This document shows positions 45,501-58,194 of a DNA stretch of 64,000 bases, piece by piece. Each line of letters begins with the position of its first letter. The first letter of the stretch is position 1. The translations under genes and the position numbers were made by a program. Source of the DNA: Siphonodentalium dalli. Lineage: Eukaryota; Mollusca; Scaphopoda; Gadilida; Siphonodentaliidae. The stretch spans positions 36,890,918 to 36,954,917 of the forward strand of contig CP136062.1 in NCBI GenBank assembly GCA_032622095.1. Reading direction: 5' to 3'. Under the pieces are notes generated by a model, which was not told where the DNA came from, did no database searches, and saw only the letters and a program-made list of their open reading frames with translations.

Positions 45501-46626
45501 CACTTTATAGTGTGTTTCAGCTGGTTTCAGAACGAAAAACAAATGAATAAAATCAACAAATTTGTAAATTTAAAAACAATTCAAACGTTGTTGTATTCCA
45601 TGTCCCAGCCCGGACATATACACCATATTTCAATAATATTTATTGAGAAACAACGGACCAAACGCCATATAGCACCCCGTATACATCTTTTATTCCGAGC
45701 TGGCCTTTTATTCCGAGTTGGCACACGTCGATTGGGGCGAGTTAGCCCTGGGGCGAGTACGCCGATTTCGACACCTTCTCTATTTGCAGCAGGTATACGT
45801 TTACGCTGATTTACGCGTAATTTAATTTACAAAGTTCCCCAATTGGTATCGTAAATAGAGCGACCTTATTTGACAGAGAATGCCTCTGTTATTGATTATC
45901 AAGTTGCTATACATTAAAAACGACAAATTCACATGCTCGTTCAAGCGCAGTAGTCTATTTTCCCCATGTTAAAGGACATCCACACATACTAAATAACGCT
46001 AACCTACTGCGAATGTTTGACACGACAACTGTTAACATATTTGGGCTGAATTCATCTGACGCGGTATTATTCCTCAAAATAAACAACAAAACCATCGTTA
46101 CTTGGAAATGTAGTTTGGGCTAACATTTACATAAATCCTCCACAACATTTATCCCGACACACACGTCAGATGAAAAACAGCCATGAAGTAAACGGCCAAA
46201 TTGGCCGAAATGAATGTTTATTGGATAATGTATATACACTGGACAAACATAAAAAATATAGTGCGATGTACATACAAAATCCGGGCGATAACGTGACCTA
46301 ACTGGCCGTCTTCCCGTCGCCGCCCAGGCATCAATAGTAAGGCAAGTTGACTACACTGCTACTCCTAACGGGCTTAACGATGAATCTTCACTTCTCTTAA
46401 CATGTGTGGGTGATTTAAGATAATTATTTACTACAGAATATATAGTTATATACGATTGTTTGATTGAGTTGAGGGGTCGACATGGTAAAATAATTCTTAA
46501 CTGAATAATTCTTAACTGAACAAAGCCCATGGTTTAGACCCCGGAAGCTCCTGGCACGACAGTAACCCAGAGCGGCCGTCCCAGGGAAACATCGCGACAT
46601 GAACCTCCAGGAGTCCACCTGAGTGT

Positions 46627-46790
46627 CATGCATACACATATACATACACATACATACACATATATACAAATGTATACATATATACATATATATATATATA
46701 CATATATATATACATATATATATATATATACATATACACACACGCGCACACATGTACACACATGCATATATATACAAACAGTCACACATA
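46627..46790. repeat. TA/CA microsatellite
   Basis: ACATATACATACACATACAT and TATATATA tracts. The open frames on both strands here (46424-46789, 46534-46785, 46623-46820) are low-complexity translations. Confidence 0.95.
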
Positions 46791-46885
46791 TATGAGATTA
46801 ATTCTTACATTAATAATTAAAATTACCATCGGTCAATGTGTAATTAAACAATATATTAATAATGTTCGTTGCATGTTAATAAAGA

Positions 46886-49800
46886 CTAAGATTGTTTACA
46901 GTCTGGACAATACAGGTTGCAACAGCGAACAGAAGCAGCATATTCATCTAATAGGGTATACTTTATGAGCTTCTTAAATGTTAACCTCGGAGTGCAAGCC
47001 TTAATAGGTGTAGATAGTTTATTCCATAGTGTAGGAAATTGGTGAAGTGGTAACTTGGCACTGAAGTTTGTTCTAGGAGTATGATGTTCAATATCACGAG
47101 TTTGTCTCGTTAGGGCATGTTTTTTCCGTCTAGGTTTTCGCAAAAAATCTGATAGTGACTTCGGTAAGAGTTCATATTTCCAATCATAGACAAAAATTAA
47201 GGATTTAATAGTATATAGATCTTGAACTTTTGGAACATCTGATCGTTTGAAAAGGGGGTCAGTATGTGAGTTATACTTGGCATTACAAATCATGCGGATA
47301 GCTTTCTTTTGTAGTTTAAAGATCTTTCATATGTGGGACGAGTTGCCCTATATTTCTATTCCATAAGAAATGTGACTGCGAATCAGGGCGTAATATAGTG
47401 TTTTTAATATTTGGATTGGTAGGAACTTTCTGGCTCTACATAAGGCATGTATAACTTTGTTAACTTTTTTACAAATGTAATTAATGTGATAATCAAAGTT
47501 TAAATTTTCATCTACATATATTCCTAAAATTTTAATGGCTGGTTCGTTATTTAGTGATGGTGTTGGAAAAATAATTTCATTGTTTATGGATAATCGTTTA
47601 TTACCGAAAGCGTGTCTGTTAGTGGCATTATAAAGCATATATTTAGTTTTAGAGGCATTAATAACAAGTTTATTTGCCGTGCACCAGTTAAAGACTTTAT
47701 CAAGCTCAATATTTGCATCGTCAATCAGTTTATCTACCTTATTGTTAGAGGAGTATAACGTTGTGTCATCAGCAAATGATAGTAAATTAAAGTTTGTTGA
47801 TTTCGGAATGTCATTTACATATAACAAAAAAAGGACAGGGCCGAGTATATATCCTTGGGGGACACCGGTTTTTACATTTGCGTAATCTGATCTAACACCA
47901 GAGTGTTCAACAAACTGTTTCCGATTTGTTAAGTAGCTTTTGAAGAAATCATTGGCCAGGCCTCTAATTCCATAGTGGTTTAATTTTTTCAGAAGTATGT
48001 CATGATCTAGAGTGTCAAAGGCTTTGGATAAATCTATAAATATAGCCAGTATTGTGTCTTTTGTTTTTTTTGTCGTTCATTTCCCCAATATAATTAAGGA
48101 GTTTTAACACAGGGTGGGACGTAGAATGATTTTTTCTAAAGCCAAACTGATGTCTGTTTAGTATCTCCTTTTTATCTAAGTAATCAGATAATCTTCTACA
48201 TGTGACTTTTTCAAGGAGTTTAGAAAACACGAGTAGAAGGGAGATTGGTCTGTAATTTTCCACAATTTTTTTGTCTCCTAATTTATGAATAGGAAATATT
48301 CTTGCAATTTTCATCAAGTCGGGCACTTGACCTTTGCTAAATGACAAATTTATAATATGTGACATTGGTTCAGATATAAGAGGGCATATTATTTTAAGTA
48401 ATTTCAAAGAATACCCTTCGTGGTCCAAACTAGTTTTATTTTTGAATCCATGAGATATTGCAATAAGTTCAATTGGATTTGTGGGGAATAAGAACACACT
48501 ACTTGAGACTGGATTTGTAAGGTATTCATTGAATTTCTGTCTTGCTTTTATATTAGTTAGTTTGTTGAGAGTTATTGATGGCACGTCTGTAAAGTAGGTG
48601 TTCAGCTTATTTGCAATTTTTTCTGGGTCCCTACATTCAATTCCGTTAATTAAAATTACTGGAGGCATGCCATCTTTTGTTTTTCTCCTGAAAATTGCAG
48701 TATTCATGATTTCCCATGTCCGTTTCAAATCATTTTTGCTTTCTGAAAAAGCTTGGTCATAGTACAGTTTTTTTTACTAGTTCGAATGGCTTTATTATAG
48801 ATTTTGCTAAATGTTTTGTATTTTTCCTTGTTTTGTGGGGATGGATGATTAATTTTTTTATGCAGTAATTTATGTTTATTGATAGAGGATGTTACAAGTC
48901 CTTTGGTCATCCACGGATTTATTTTAATGAATTTACTTCTAACTTTCTCGCGTCGCGGCGGAAATGATTTTTCAAATGCAGATTTAAAAATATTCTCAAA
49001 TTTGTTGTAAGCATCATCTGGGCAGGTAGATTCGGTTACTGATGAAAAACTGCACGATGAGAGTAAATATTTGAATTGCTCCGGTTATTTTCGTTAAAAT
49101 TTCGCCGTATTATGACAAATGATCCGATTTTAGATTTACACTTTTGATGGCTATATTCACAATAGAAGACACCAAAATGATCACTCACATCGGTGACAAT
49201 TACTCCCGATAAATATTGTTGTCATGCTATTCACAAGGATATGATCGATCAACGTAGCCGAGAAGTCAGTTATCCGAGTTGCGATTGTAATAGCAGGCAG
49301 GAAACCTTGGGTGGACATGTTATCAAGAAATGTTTCAGTTTTAGTATGCATATGGTACTTTAAAAGGTCAATATTTAAATCGCCTAATATATAGGCTAGT
49401 TTCCCTTCTTTGTTGCTTTTCCGTGTCAGTTCATCATTTTTCTTGATAAATGTGTTCAGATTAGCTCTTGGAGGAGTATTTGGTCTATAAATTACACCTA
49501 CTATGTAAGACTTTTTATGAGGCGGGTGAACCTCGATAAATATCGATTCAAAAACATGTGGGGAAAAAATAGTAAGATCTTCTCTAATATCGAAAGTTAT
49601 GTTATCTTTGATATAGCAGCCAACTCCGCCGTGACAATCATCATGTTCTGGTCTAACCTTTGTGATTAATTTATATCCTGGTAGCTCATAAGTTGATTGT
49701 TCGGGGTGCCTAAAGATCTCACTCAGACCAATGATATCAAATGAGTTTAATTTGGTTTGTAAATTATATATAAGATTAGAAAAAGAATCCCAGTGGGCTG

Positions 49801-49981
49801 CCAAACTCTGACAGTTTAGGTGGAACAAGCTCAAACTAAAAATGTCGTGGTTAAATACATCATTGAATTCACTTGGAGAGTAATATTTACAATTATTATC
49901 ATTTATGGAATTTAGATTTTCATAAGTATCATTGTCATCAACGTCCATGTCTTCCTCGGATCTGTTTAAAGAATCACCCAT
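46886..49981 (-). pseudogene. Near-complete LINE: endonuclease plus reverse transcriptase, jockey/CR1/L2-like
   Basis: Minus strand, in order. (1) APE-type endonuclease at 49181-49981, with FHLNCQSL, IGLSEI, GGVGCYIKD, VIYRPNT, GDLNIDLLKY and HILVN; a frameshift near 49210 separates the final VTDVSDHFGVF block. (2) A basic linker at 48725-48910. (3) Reverse transcriptase fingers at 48015-48728, with ENYRPISLL and NRHQFGFRKNHST. (4) After a frameshift in an A run near 48062, AIFIDLSKAFDTLDHD, GVPQGYILGPVLF and the catalytic FADDTTLY (about 47770). (5) Post-RT region with LGIYVDENLNFDYHI; TAG and TGA near 47320-47348 interrupt the expected WG. (6) C-terminal block 46886-47293 with DPLFKRSDVPKVQDLYTIKS. 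Start ATG at 49981. Dead, with at least four lesions (also a frameshift near 48770), but every domain is still legible. Confidence 0.9.
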
Positions 49982-51374
49982 TAGGATATATTCGAAAACG
50001 GAAGGCCGGTGAAATAGTTTGTGTATATGTTGAGAATAAAAGTAACAAACTTATACCAAATGGAAGCAAGATAAGCAGATTAATAGAATTAGCAGTGTAG
50101 TCATAAACAACATGGCAGAATACATATATATAACAAAAAATGAGAGCGGGCGTGCTAATAAACACTATGTACACAAATTTGGATATCACATTCATCATTT
50201 TTCATTTCATATACATATGCATGTTTATATATACAGCAGTAATTAAATTTGATTACACAGTAATAGGCGATAAACTTAACAAGTATGATAATTACAAGTG
50301 TTCACCCATAAGAATAAATGACTCCGCTCATATAGAATAGGAAACCTTCTTAGAGGCACACTTTAGGAATATGCAGTCTTTTTATGAGGCTTATATTTTG
50401 AAGAGATAGGAGACAATTTCTTGTTCATATACTCAAGTGGGTTATAACCTATACGTATACATATTCTTAGCTAATTCCTATACTCGAAAGCAGCGACACG
50501 TCACATAAGACAGGGTCGTGGCGACATGCGGGTGGGGTGTCTCACTCCAAACTTTGGTCAAAGGGTTCGACAGTTGGAATATCATGCCTGTCACAACATT
50601 AGTTGAAATTGTTCTCCTACTAACCAATAATTAGTGGGGAATTTATTTCTTTTAGATCTAATTATCCAATTATTGTCAAAACTTTGGACTAAAATGACCA
50701 TCCGTTGGAAATGTTCCTACCTTAGTGGGGTGTCAGATTGAACATTTTCAACAGTGCTTTTGGTAATAGTTAGAAATTTCCAGAGGATTTAAAAGGAGAA
50801 GTTGGAAATTTCAAGGTGTTTAGCCCCCCCCCCCCAACTATATTGACAACCCTGTGTTCCTTGGCGATACTATCGAAACATCATCACTTATCTCGCAAGA
50901 ATCATACAGGAATTTTATGGCAATGAGTTAATAGGACCGGTACATGGGGACATACCGATATTTGACTTCGTAAGGTTTGGTAAATATGCATTTCATATGC
51001 GTCTTACCGTTCATATTCTGGTCAGTCAGTCGGAATACACAAATCACCAAGCTGATAGGGTGGCCGCGATCCGAGTTATTGGACAATTTAGAGCTTAGAG
51101 CTCATTATGTTCTTATACAATGTGAATGTGCCGTCTGCTTATTTTTCTTGACCCCCCCCCCCCCAGATGAATAATACACCATGTCAATGTTGTTTCATAC
51201 CTGAGTGCTTATACCATGACTATCTACGTACGAATATTATGTACCAATATGATATTTCTGCTTTACACCCTACTGCGTGTGAACAGGAGTCTGATCGTGG
51301 GTTACACATCTACTGTTGTTAACACGTTTCAATGGATTTACTGTTAGTTATTTATCTTTCTTTTTTTGTTTAGA
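49982..51374. other. No supported gene; homopolymer C runs
   Basis: Possible LINE 5' flank at 49982-50200. C runs at about 50824-50837 and 51152-51165. No further structure was seen. Confidence 0.4.
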
Positions 51375-51616
51375 AATGGGGAAGAAAGTGCCGGCGATTT
51401 GTAAACAAACCCATGTCGACATACTGTCAAATGGGGTACACAACGGGGATGATCGTGGGCGCTAGAATCGTGTTGGTTTATGAGTCAATATCAATTTTGG
51501 TCAAAATTACAGATATGCCACATGGCATTTTTTTAGTTCCGATAATGGGGAAAGTTGTTATCATTTCGAGATATATAGCTATTGAACTGGAAGAAACGAC
51601 TGAAGTTCGAGCTTAA
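51375..51616 (+). CDS. Weak candidate terminal exon, unknown product
   Basis: A pyrimidine-rich stretch (TTTATCTTTCTTTTTTTGTTTAG) ending in AG at 51374 looks like a good splice acceptor. The frame following it stays open for 80 codons to TAA at 51614-51616 (includes GMIVGARIVLVYESISILV). No domain is recognised and no upstream exon was found. Either a real 3' exon or chance. Confidence 0.15.
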
Positions 51617-53489
51617 ACATCCAGCACTGATATTTTATGATGCTATGAATGGTGGATGTCTGGAAATTATGTCTCTTCTGTAACAGTATTGTCATCTGGT
51701 ATATCATTTTTCAGAATAGAGATATTGGAGTACTTTTTGATCCGAATTGAGTATTGACCGGTAATGCATAGATCGAGAAAACAATGGGGGCCACAATGGA
51801 ACACATCTTTCTCAGAAAAATTTAATTTCAACACAACATTAAACTTTATTAAATCAAGATAATCAAATGTCACACACTTTCTAACATAATATTGAATTGG
51901 ACACTCCTTGTCCATCAAATATTGAACAAAACTGGAATTGAAATATATAACGTTTCATTTATAGATGAAAAAATAATATGTGTTACACGACGGACTTCAG
52001 CGCAACACGAAAGACACATATTTGCTACGGGGTGGACAATATCTGATAAATTTCTGTATAAAAGCCATGTCGAAATCCAGAGTTACGAAATATGCTAACA
52101 AGATGATAAAACCTGTTATTCATAAAGAAAATACAGCGACGAACTAAACAATCAGGATATCTGACGTTTGGTATACGATGTAGGAATAGGCTTTGCTACA
52201 GAAAGGACTACAACGTTACACAACTGACAGTCATATGCGAAATGTCATTTGTATACATATAGGTATCATAATCATGTACTGGCATCAGTGCAAATTCAAT
52301 ATTATGGCGATTCTCGCAATAATTCATGTCCCAAATACTTAATGATGTTTTCTGACGCGTATTTCTATATCAATATATGATGTGCGTTACAGTAAAGATT
52401 ACACGATTGACAAAAAAGGCGCATAGCATATATACAGGCTATTATATAAAACGAGGTTCAATTTGTGAAATTTCTTTTCATAATAAATGCCCCACTGATT
52501 TTTACACATTTAGTACACATATGGTATAACGAATATTGTTAACTGAATACCATCGTGTCTTGTACTATAGTAAATAAATTGTCGTTACGCGATAGACATT
52601 GGTTATAGTCGGGTGAACACTCTATCCCTTACTTTATCAGATGAAATAATATGAACGTACACTAACATTCGTTTGTGTTTAAATATAATACAACTATGTG
52701 GTGAAGAGGTGCCCGCGTACTGGACAATATGTAAAGATAAAGAATATTGTGATAGATTCGAGTAACGTACGACAGGGATATGCTATGGGATTATCCGGAT
52801 ACATGTAAATTAGCACACATTATATATTTGAATCCCTTTCGTATATACCTGTCTCGTTTAGCTTTGTGCTCGGTTGAGATAAATTAAAACAAGTGCATGT
52901 CCGTGTTTCATAAATATAATTATTACATATCTATCAACGTAATTCGCATGATCGCACGACGTTCCAGGCGTGTGATAATTCTCAGAATCGCACTAGTGCA
53001 ATCTGTCGACGGAACTATTTCATTCAGTGTTGTTAGACAGGCTCTCGCCGTTACTATTTTTACTTTTTCAACTTTTCAATGCAAGTGCGACAACCCACTA
53101 GCCGAAATCACAGCGCGCTGATTGGGTTATATTTTTGGAAAATCTGGGACAACCCAATTAACAACTTTGCGCGGGTCAAGATGGGTCAAGTTCACTCGCG
53201 GATAGACGGGCTCCCTGTCTGATTGTTGCGTTAATACTAAAATGCCGTTAAAACTCAATTAAATTCACATTTTCTGTACCGGAGATGTACGATTGTGAGT
53301 CAACTTACTATGATACGGAGATATGTAATAAAAATAGAACCTCATGAGTGTCTGGAATTTGACGAATTATCGCACTCGATTTGTTGGCGGAACGCGATAC
53401 CTCTAGTGACTCAAATCTGACGTTATGGCGCCTATTGCGGCGTTTATGTTTGCATAGGAGGGACATAACTTTATTCCGATAACGACAGA
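51617..53489. other. No recognisable feature
   Basis: About 1.9 kb with short open frames only (51667-51918, 51892-52098, 52897-53121, 53308-53514). No repeat structure was seen. Confidence 0.4.
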
Positions 53490-53740
53490 GGGCAAGTGTC
53501 AATGGTGACCCCACCTGACCTTGACCTTCAAAATGATAAATTCATGGTCAAATCGGGTAAAACCGGATGGATTTCGACGCTACTTTTGTCGGGTACTTTT
53601 GTCCTGGCAGTGTTTTGGACGGGTCAAATCGTGACCCCACCTGTCCTTGACCTTCAAAATGGACAATTCAAGGTCAAATCGCGCAATTCGCCGAAAAGCA
53701 GAGGGGAAACAGCCCGGACGAAGTCGGGTCCACCTGCTAG
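53490..53740 (+). mobile_element. Helitron-like second group, 3' fragment
   Basis: Two ~127-bp units (TTGACCTTCAAAATG and GGTCAAATCG phrases), then CCCGGACGAAGTCGGG, TCCACCTG and CTAG at 53737-53740 followed by T. CCCG-AC...GT-CGGG forms a hairpin with one bulged G about 8 bases before the end, the Helitron 3' layout. The 5' end is missing. Confidence 0.7.
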
Positions 53741-53832
53741 TCCAACATAAAGTCACAATTATCAACCAGTACCAAACAGCATAAACTGATCTTAAAGATA
53801 TTAAAGAAAAAAAGACACAATTTCCACTTCAA

Positions 53833-54150
53833 GCTGCCATTTTGACGGCCATCTTAACGCTGAGTTCCAATTTTACCCTATAATGGTGGCATTTTATCTT
53901 ATCTTCACAAAAATGTATACATTTGTTTATATATGACAAGACTGTCTCACTATAATTTGCATCCAACTGATTTAGTGACCCGTCTGAAAAATGGCGGCCA
54001 TGTTGGGCGCCATCTTGAATTTAACCGAAAGCTGGAACCAGCTGGATTATGATCAGGGATATAGTGGACAATATATGTGCGAAGTTTGGTGGTTCTATCC
54101 GGAAGTGAACGATTCTTCCATTATTGTGGGTTAAGCGACTCCACTATTAG
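53833..54150 (-). repeat. Dispersed repeat F, minus copy, GGCGGCCATCTTG-type
   Basis: CATTTTGACGGCCATCTTAA, GAGTTCCAATTTTACCCTA and ATGGTGGCATTTTAT are the inverse of 28255-28345. AAAATGGCGGCCATG and CGCCATCTTGAA with CGAAGTTTGGTGGTTCTA continue to ~54120. Confidence 0.6.
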
Positions 54151-54169
54151 TGGACTTTTAGCCGTCATT

Positions 54170-54930
54170 CCGTTTTTTTTTTGCACGGGACACAGTGAAA
54201 ACACCTTATAAAGAGCCTACATCTATATCTCAGATTAAAATAATACCGATATGGGCTTATTTATGTTTTTGAAATAAGTCGATAAAAGCTTATTTTCAGG
54301 AGAACAGGACGAAGGATAACGATCCGAAGTTTCCTTACGATATTACGGCAATGTGTGGCGTCATCGTAATTTAATATGCTAAACTGTTGCAATTTTTACC
54401 AACATATCATCGCACAAATAGGTTCATAATCGACCTATTATATTCGCAAAGGTTCATTTTGGATTATTTGATTCTGAGATAAGCCCAAGTATAGTTATTC
54501 CGTTTTATTGCGCGGGCCACATGTAAAACACATTATAAAGAGTGTGCATCTGGTATGTCGTGATTTGGTTTATTCATGTTATTTTTCGCCTATAATGAAC
54601 TTATCATGAGTAATTATGAGTTGTTAATGGCACTAAAACACTCTCATGTTAAGTTCATTATGGACTAAAAATGAGGCTATTCTTCGCCTATTATGAACCT
54701 AAAACAAATCTTGCTATAAGCTCATAACGTGCTGATTTTCAGGAGAGCAGGCCGAATCAACATACCTTGTGTACATTGGTTCATATTGGACTTAAATATT
54801 CACATATGTTCATATTGGACTTATTGTGTTCTGAAATAAGCACACAATGGACTTATACCCATTATTCCATTTTATGTCGCTGGCCACAGTAAAAACACAT
54901 ACTAAAGAGCGTACATGTACATCTGGTAAG
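54170..54930 (+). repeat. Degenerate tandem repeat, ~333-365-bp period
   Basis: CGGGACACAGTGAAAACACC, CGGGCCACATGTAAAACACA and TGGCCACAGTAAAAACACAT, each followed by (A)TA(A/C)TAAAGAG and then CATCT, lie at about 54186, 54519 and 54884. GATTTTCAGGAGA(A/G)CAGG occurs in the first two units (about 54293 and 54734). TTCATATTGGACTTA occurs twice near 54778-54815. Confidence 0.75.
54592..54666. repeat. Hairpin inside the 54.2-54.9 kb repeat
   Basis: TATAATGAACTTATCATGAG pairs with CTCATGTTAAGTTCATTATG with two mismatches, ~34-base loop. Confidence 0.75.
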
Positions 54931-55364
54931 TCCATTTCCGTTCATATACCAGTGCAGCGACCGAATGTCAAAAGTTGGCGGGTACCCCTACCCACGGTAG
55001 AACAAGTTGGAACCCAATTCTTTTGAAGGAGAAATATATAGTTTTCACGAAACTGACAGTCAAATCGACGATGAACGATACTCACCAGTGACAATTTCCA
55101 GAAATTAACGATGTTGGTAAGGCGAGGCATGTGGCTAAGTCCTAACTTATTTGCCAATATTGTTGGATGTAAAAATTACGACACCATACCTTATCTCTAC
55201 TTGATAGGAAAAAACTGTTGGTTCACATCGATTGTTCTGCTATTTGGAATGGAAATTATTTTTTTTTATTTTGCTGAAAAATCGCTAAAAAAAAATTTCT
55301 TCAAACTTTTAAATGTATATTGCGTCGAATGACGAAATATTTAATCCGTATGGTGTAGTTGTTA

Positions 55365-56060
55365 ACTGGTAAGCATATGTAGCAAAACGTTAACAGAAAT
55401 TTTGAACGGTTTGCTATATACTAGATTTAGCTACCCCTCCCCCAAACTCGTGTCTGGTCGAAACATTACATATTTTTTATAAAGATTTACCATTTTCTAA
55501 TTGATCTTAATGGGACCAAAATTAATTGTGTACTGAATGGTTGATCCAGAGATACCGTTTAATTGATTGCAGGTGTGCTCGGCCTTCCAGACCCACAGTT
55601 ACAACAACATATGTTACTGGTAACAGGTAATTCTGCATGCATTAATATCGATTTTGTAGTACCAAAATATTTGTTATAAACAACACGTGACAAACTATAT
55701 AAAGCATATGGCTCAGTAGTTATCTGGGCATCATATGTATGAAGAATTTGACAGAAATCTTGAACGGTTTGCGAGATATTGGATTTTAGCTACCGCTCCC
55801 CCGAACACGTTTTGATCGAAAAAATACATATTTATGATAACAATACACTTTTTTTAAATTATTCTAATGGGACCAAATTATGATTCATGTGATGAACACC
55901 GGACCCGTAGACACCGCGAGAGTTGCTAAAGATGTCCTCGGGCTTCCAAATCGCCAGTTGCAACAACACATGTTATTTATAACATGCATGTAATTTTATA
56001 TTAATATATAGCGATTTTGTAGAACTGAAGTATTTTTTATACACGGCACATAATATAGAC
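55365..56060 (+). repeat. Tandem duplication, ~355-bp period
   Basis: Shared in order between 55365-55690 and 55720-56055: AATTTTGAACGGTTTGC, TTTAGCTACC(C/G)CTCCCCC, AATGGGACCAAA, CTCGG(C/G)CTTCCA, CAGTT(A/G)CAACAACA and ATCGATTTTGTAG. Confidence 0.85.
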
Positions 56061-56209
56061 AACATATACAGAACAAAATCATTATCGCTGGCATAGTGAT
56101 TGTTAGTGTCCCTCTAAATCGACAAAATATTATTTTTAAATGGATATAAACTAGTCTGACCAATGTGGTAAGCTGTCTCGATGTCCTCCTACTATATTAG
56201 AAGTATTGA

Positions 56210-57005
56210 TCACACCACGAACTGAAAGGGTAACATCAATATTAACCGAAGGTGTGGACAAAGGATAGTTATATACGAAATACACAATGTGTATGGATTG
56301 GTTGGTTCTGGAGATAATGTGGCACTTTACAAAACGCGGATAAATGGCAAATAGGAAAGGCGATTTTTATATATTTAGAAAACAATCTACCCGATTTATT
56401 TAAAATACAGTACCAACTGAATCTATATGTTCTCAATATTAACCGAGAGTCTGGTCGGAAGGTAGCTCTATCCGCGAATATATAATATATACGGGTGGCT
56501 TGTTTCCCGAAAGCCTGTGTCGCTTTACACAAAGCGGCGGATAAATAAGAACGACGAATTTGCTATGGTTTAAGGACCCCCTACCAAATCGAAGTTTTAA
56601 AGTTGAACCCACCACAAACTGAAATGATTGCTCTCAATATTGAATGAAGATGTGGGCGAAGCTACGACAGTATTATCAGTATGTACACAATGTTTATGGA
56701 TGGGTTCGTTCCCAAATACCTCTGGCACTTTACAAAAAGCGGAAGGCGAATGACATGGAAAGGCGAATATTTTTGTTTTGTTTTGTGGGACCCTTTAACC
56801 CATTTAAACTCATGAACACACCATACATTGAAGCTGAATGCTGAATGGTTTCCGACGTCCCATGGTACTTTACAAAAAGACGGCTGACAAATACGAAAGT
56901 TGAATTGTCTTTGCATTGAAGCCCCTATCACATTCAAAGTCTAAAACACATCTCGAACTGAAAGGATATGCTCCCAATATTAACTGAGGGTTTTTTGAAG
57001 GAGCT
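56210..57005 (+). repeat. Degenerate tandem array, ~150-210-bp units, 4 units
   Basis: The landmark GCACTTTACAAAA(C/A)GCGG lies at about 56324, 56521, 56727 and 56867 (with changes). Each is preceded by an AACTGAA...TCTCAATATTAAC(C/T)GA phrase, at about 56220, 56412, 56615 and 56955. The last unit is rearranged. Confidence 0.75.
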
Positions 57006-57329
57006 AACGCCTTTGTTCGGCTATAAAAATATCAACTGATTCGACTTAGAATATGCCGATTATTATTCTATCATGTACAAATGGACCTTTCCACGGCTGT
57101 CAATCAAATAAATATTAGTTGATATTTTCGACCAATCAGCGACTGAGCCGGCCAATGGCTGCATTGGAAATTCCGCTGCAATCTTTCTTCACCCTAATTT
57201 TGATATCCGTGCATACATTCAGTGTTAAATTGGCTATATTCAAACAACTTTTTTGTTGTCAAATCATAATATACTGAGATTTATATTTGCGCCATAATGT
57301 TATAAATTTATCCGTGATTATATAGATAG

Positions 57330-57487
57330 AGAGTAATCAATTTGTTTCGATGATTACGTGACATAATTCACGAGGGGAGCCGGGCCAGGTAAAACCCGAG
57401 TGAGCGGAGCGAACGAGGGTTTTACCAATAGGACCGGTTACCCGATTGAATTATGTCACGTAATCATCGAAACCAATTGATTATTCT
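57330..57487. repeat. Foldback element, 158 bp
   Basis: Left arm AGAGTAATCAATTTGTTTCG then ATGATTACGTGACATAATTC. The right arm is its inverse with three mismatches over ~40 bp. A nested inner hairpin pairs GGTAAAACCC with GGGTTTTACC around GAGTGAGCGGAGCGAACGA. MITE-like; no target duplication determined. Confidence 0.88.
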
Positions 57488-57574
57488 GTTTATTACACCC
57501 TTTCAACCACTAAAGTTGCTAATTCTAAAGAGAAGATGTGACAAAATACGCCCAGATTAGCTGATTCTCCCATT

Positions 57575-57796
57575 TTGAACTACAACGTACAGTTGCGCGT
57601 GCAGTTACGCGGATGCACACATAATTTAAATAATTGTGACATAACGATACCGATTGACCTCATTATTTGGTGCGATTCATTTCTAAAGTTTCGGAAATTA
57701 CAGGATATTTTCTGTCAAAATTGTGTTTATTCTGACCGAACAATCATGGCACTTGGAACGGGATATTGTGAAGATTCTGATGGTGTGTGTAAATAG
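57575..57796 (+). other. Open frame of unknown status
   Basis: 73 residues with seven cysteines (including RGCTHNLNNCDI and IFCQNCVYSD) between two repeat elements. No signal peptide, domain or splice context is recognised. I do not call it a gene. Confidence 0.15.
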
Positions 57797-58079
57797 TGTT
57801 GGTTCATACAGGAAATGTTAGGAAATCGTGCTAAAAGTAGAAGTTTCGAAGTGACGATATTTTGATCATCGACGTAAACAAACACTCGAAGAGTAACACG
57901 TGGAAATTCAGCTCGGAACTGGATAAATTAATTGTTCACATGGAATTTTTTATAGTTCATTTGACTGGAATATGACATCATCCGGATCATCGGAGTCGAT
58001 AATAGGTAAGATTCTTCTTCATTTTACCGATTTATTTAATAGTAACTGCTTCTGCATCACCGTTGGCAGTTGGCAGTTC

Positions 58080-58190
58080 GGGGATCTGTCTGTCTGTTCT
58101 TGTCTGTTTGCGAATTTTCTTCCAGAGCCCTTGACCGATTTCAACCAAATTTGATGTGGTGCCTCGGGGTACCCCAGCAGATGTTATAAC
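58080..58190 (+). mobile_element. Decayed Helitron-like 5' segment
   Basis: CTGTCTGTCTGTTCTTGTCTG followed by TTGACCGATTTCAACCAAAT, TTGAT and CTCGGGGTACC. The order matches the 5' part of 43145-43280 (TGTCTG tract, GGACAGATTTGACAAAATTT, GATACCTAGGGG). Confidence 0.5.
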
Positions 58191-58194
58191 GGCC

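Noticed and set aside
46424-46820. 121-, 83- and 65-residue frames on both strands
   Set aside because: TA/CA microsatellite translation (alternating I/Y/C/V/H residues).
49974-50198. 74-residue hydrophobic minus frame upstream of the LINE, possible ORF1 or membrane protein
   Set aside because: AT-rich composition gives hydrophobic residues by chance, it overlaps the LINE start in another frame, and it has no ORF1 motifs such as a zinc knuckle or coiled coil.
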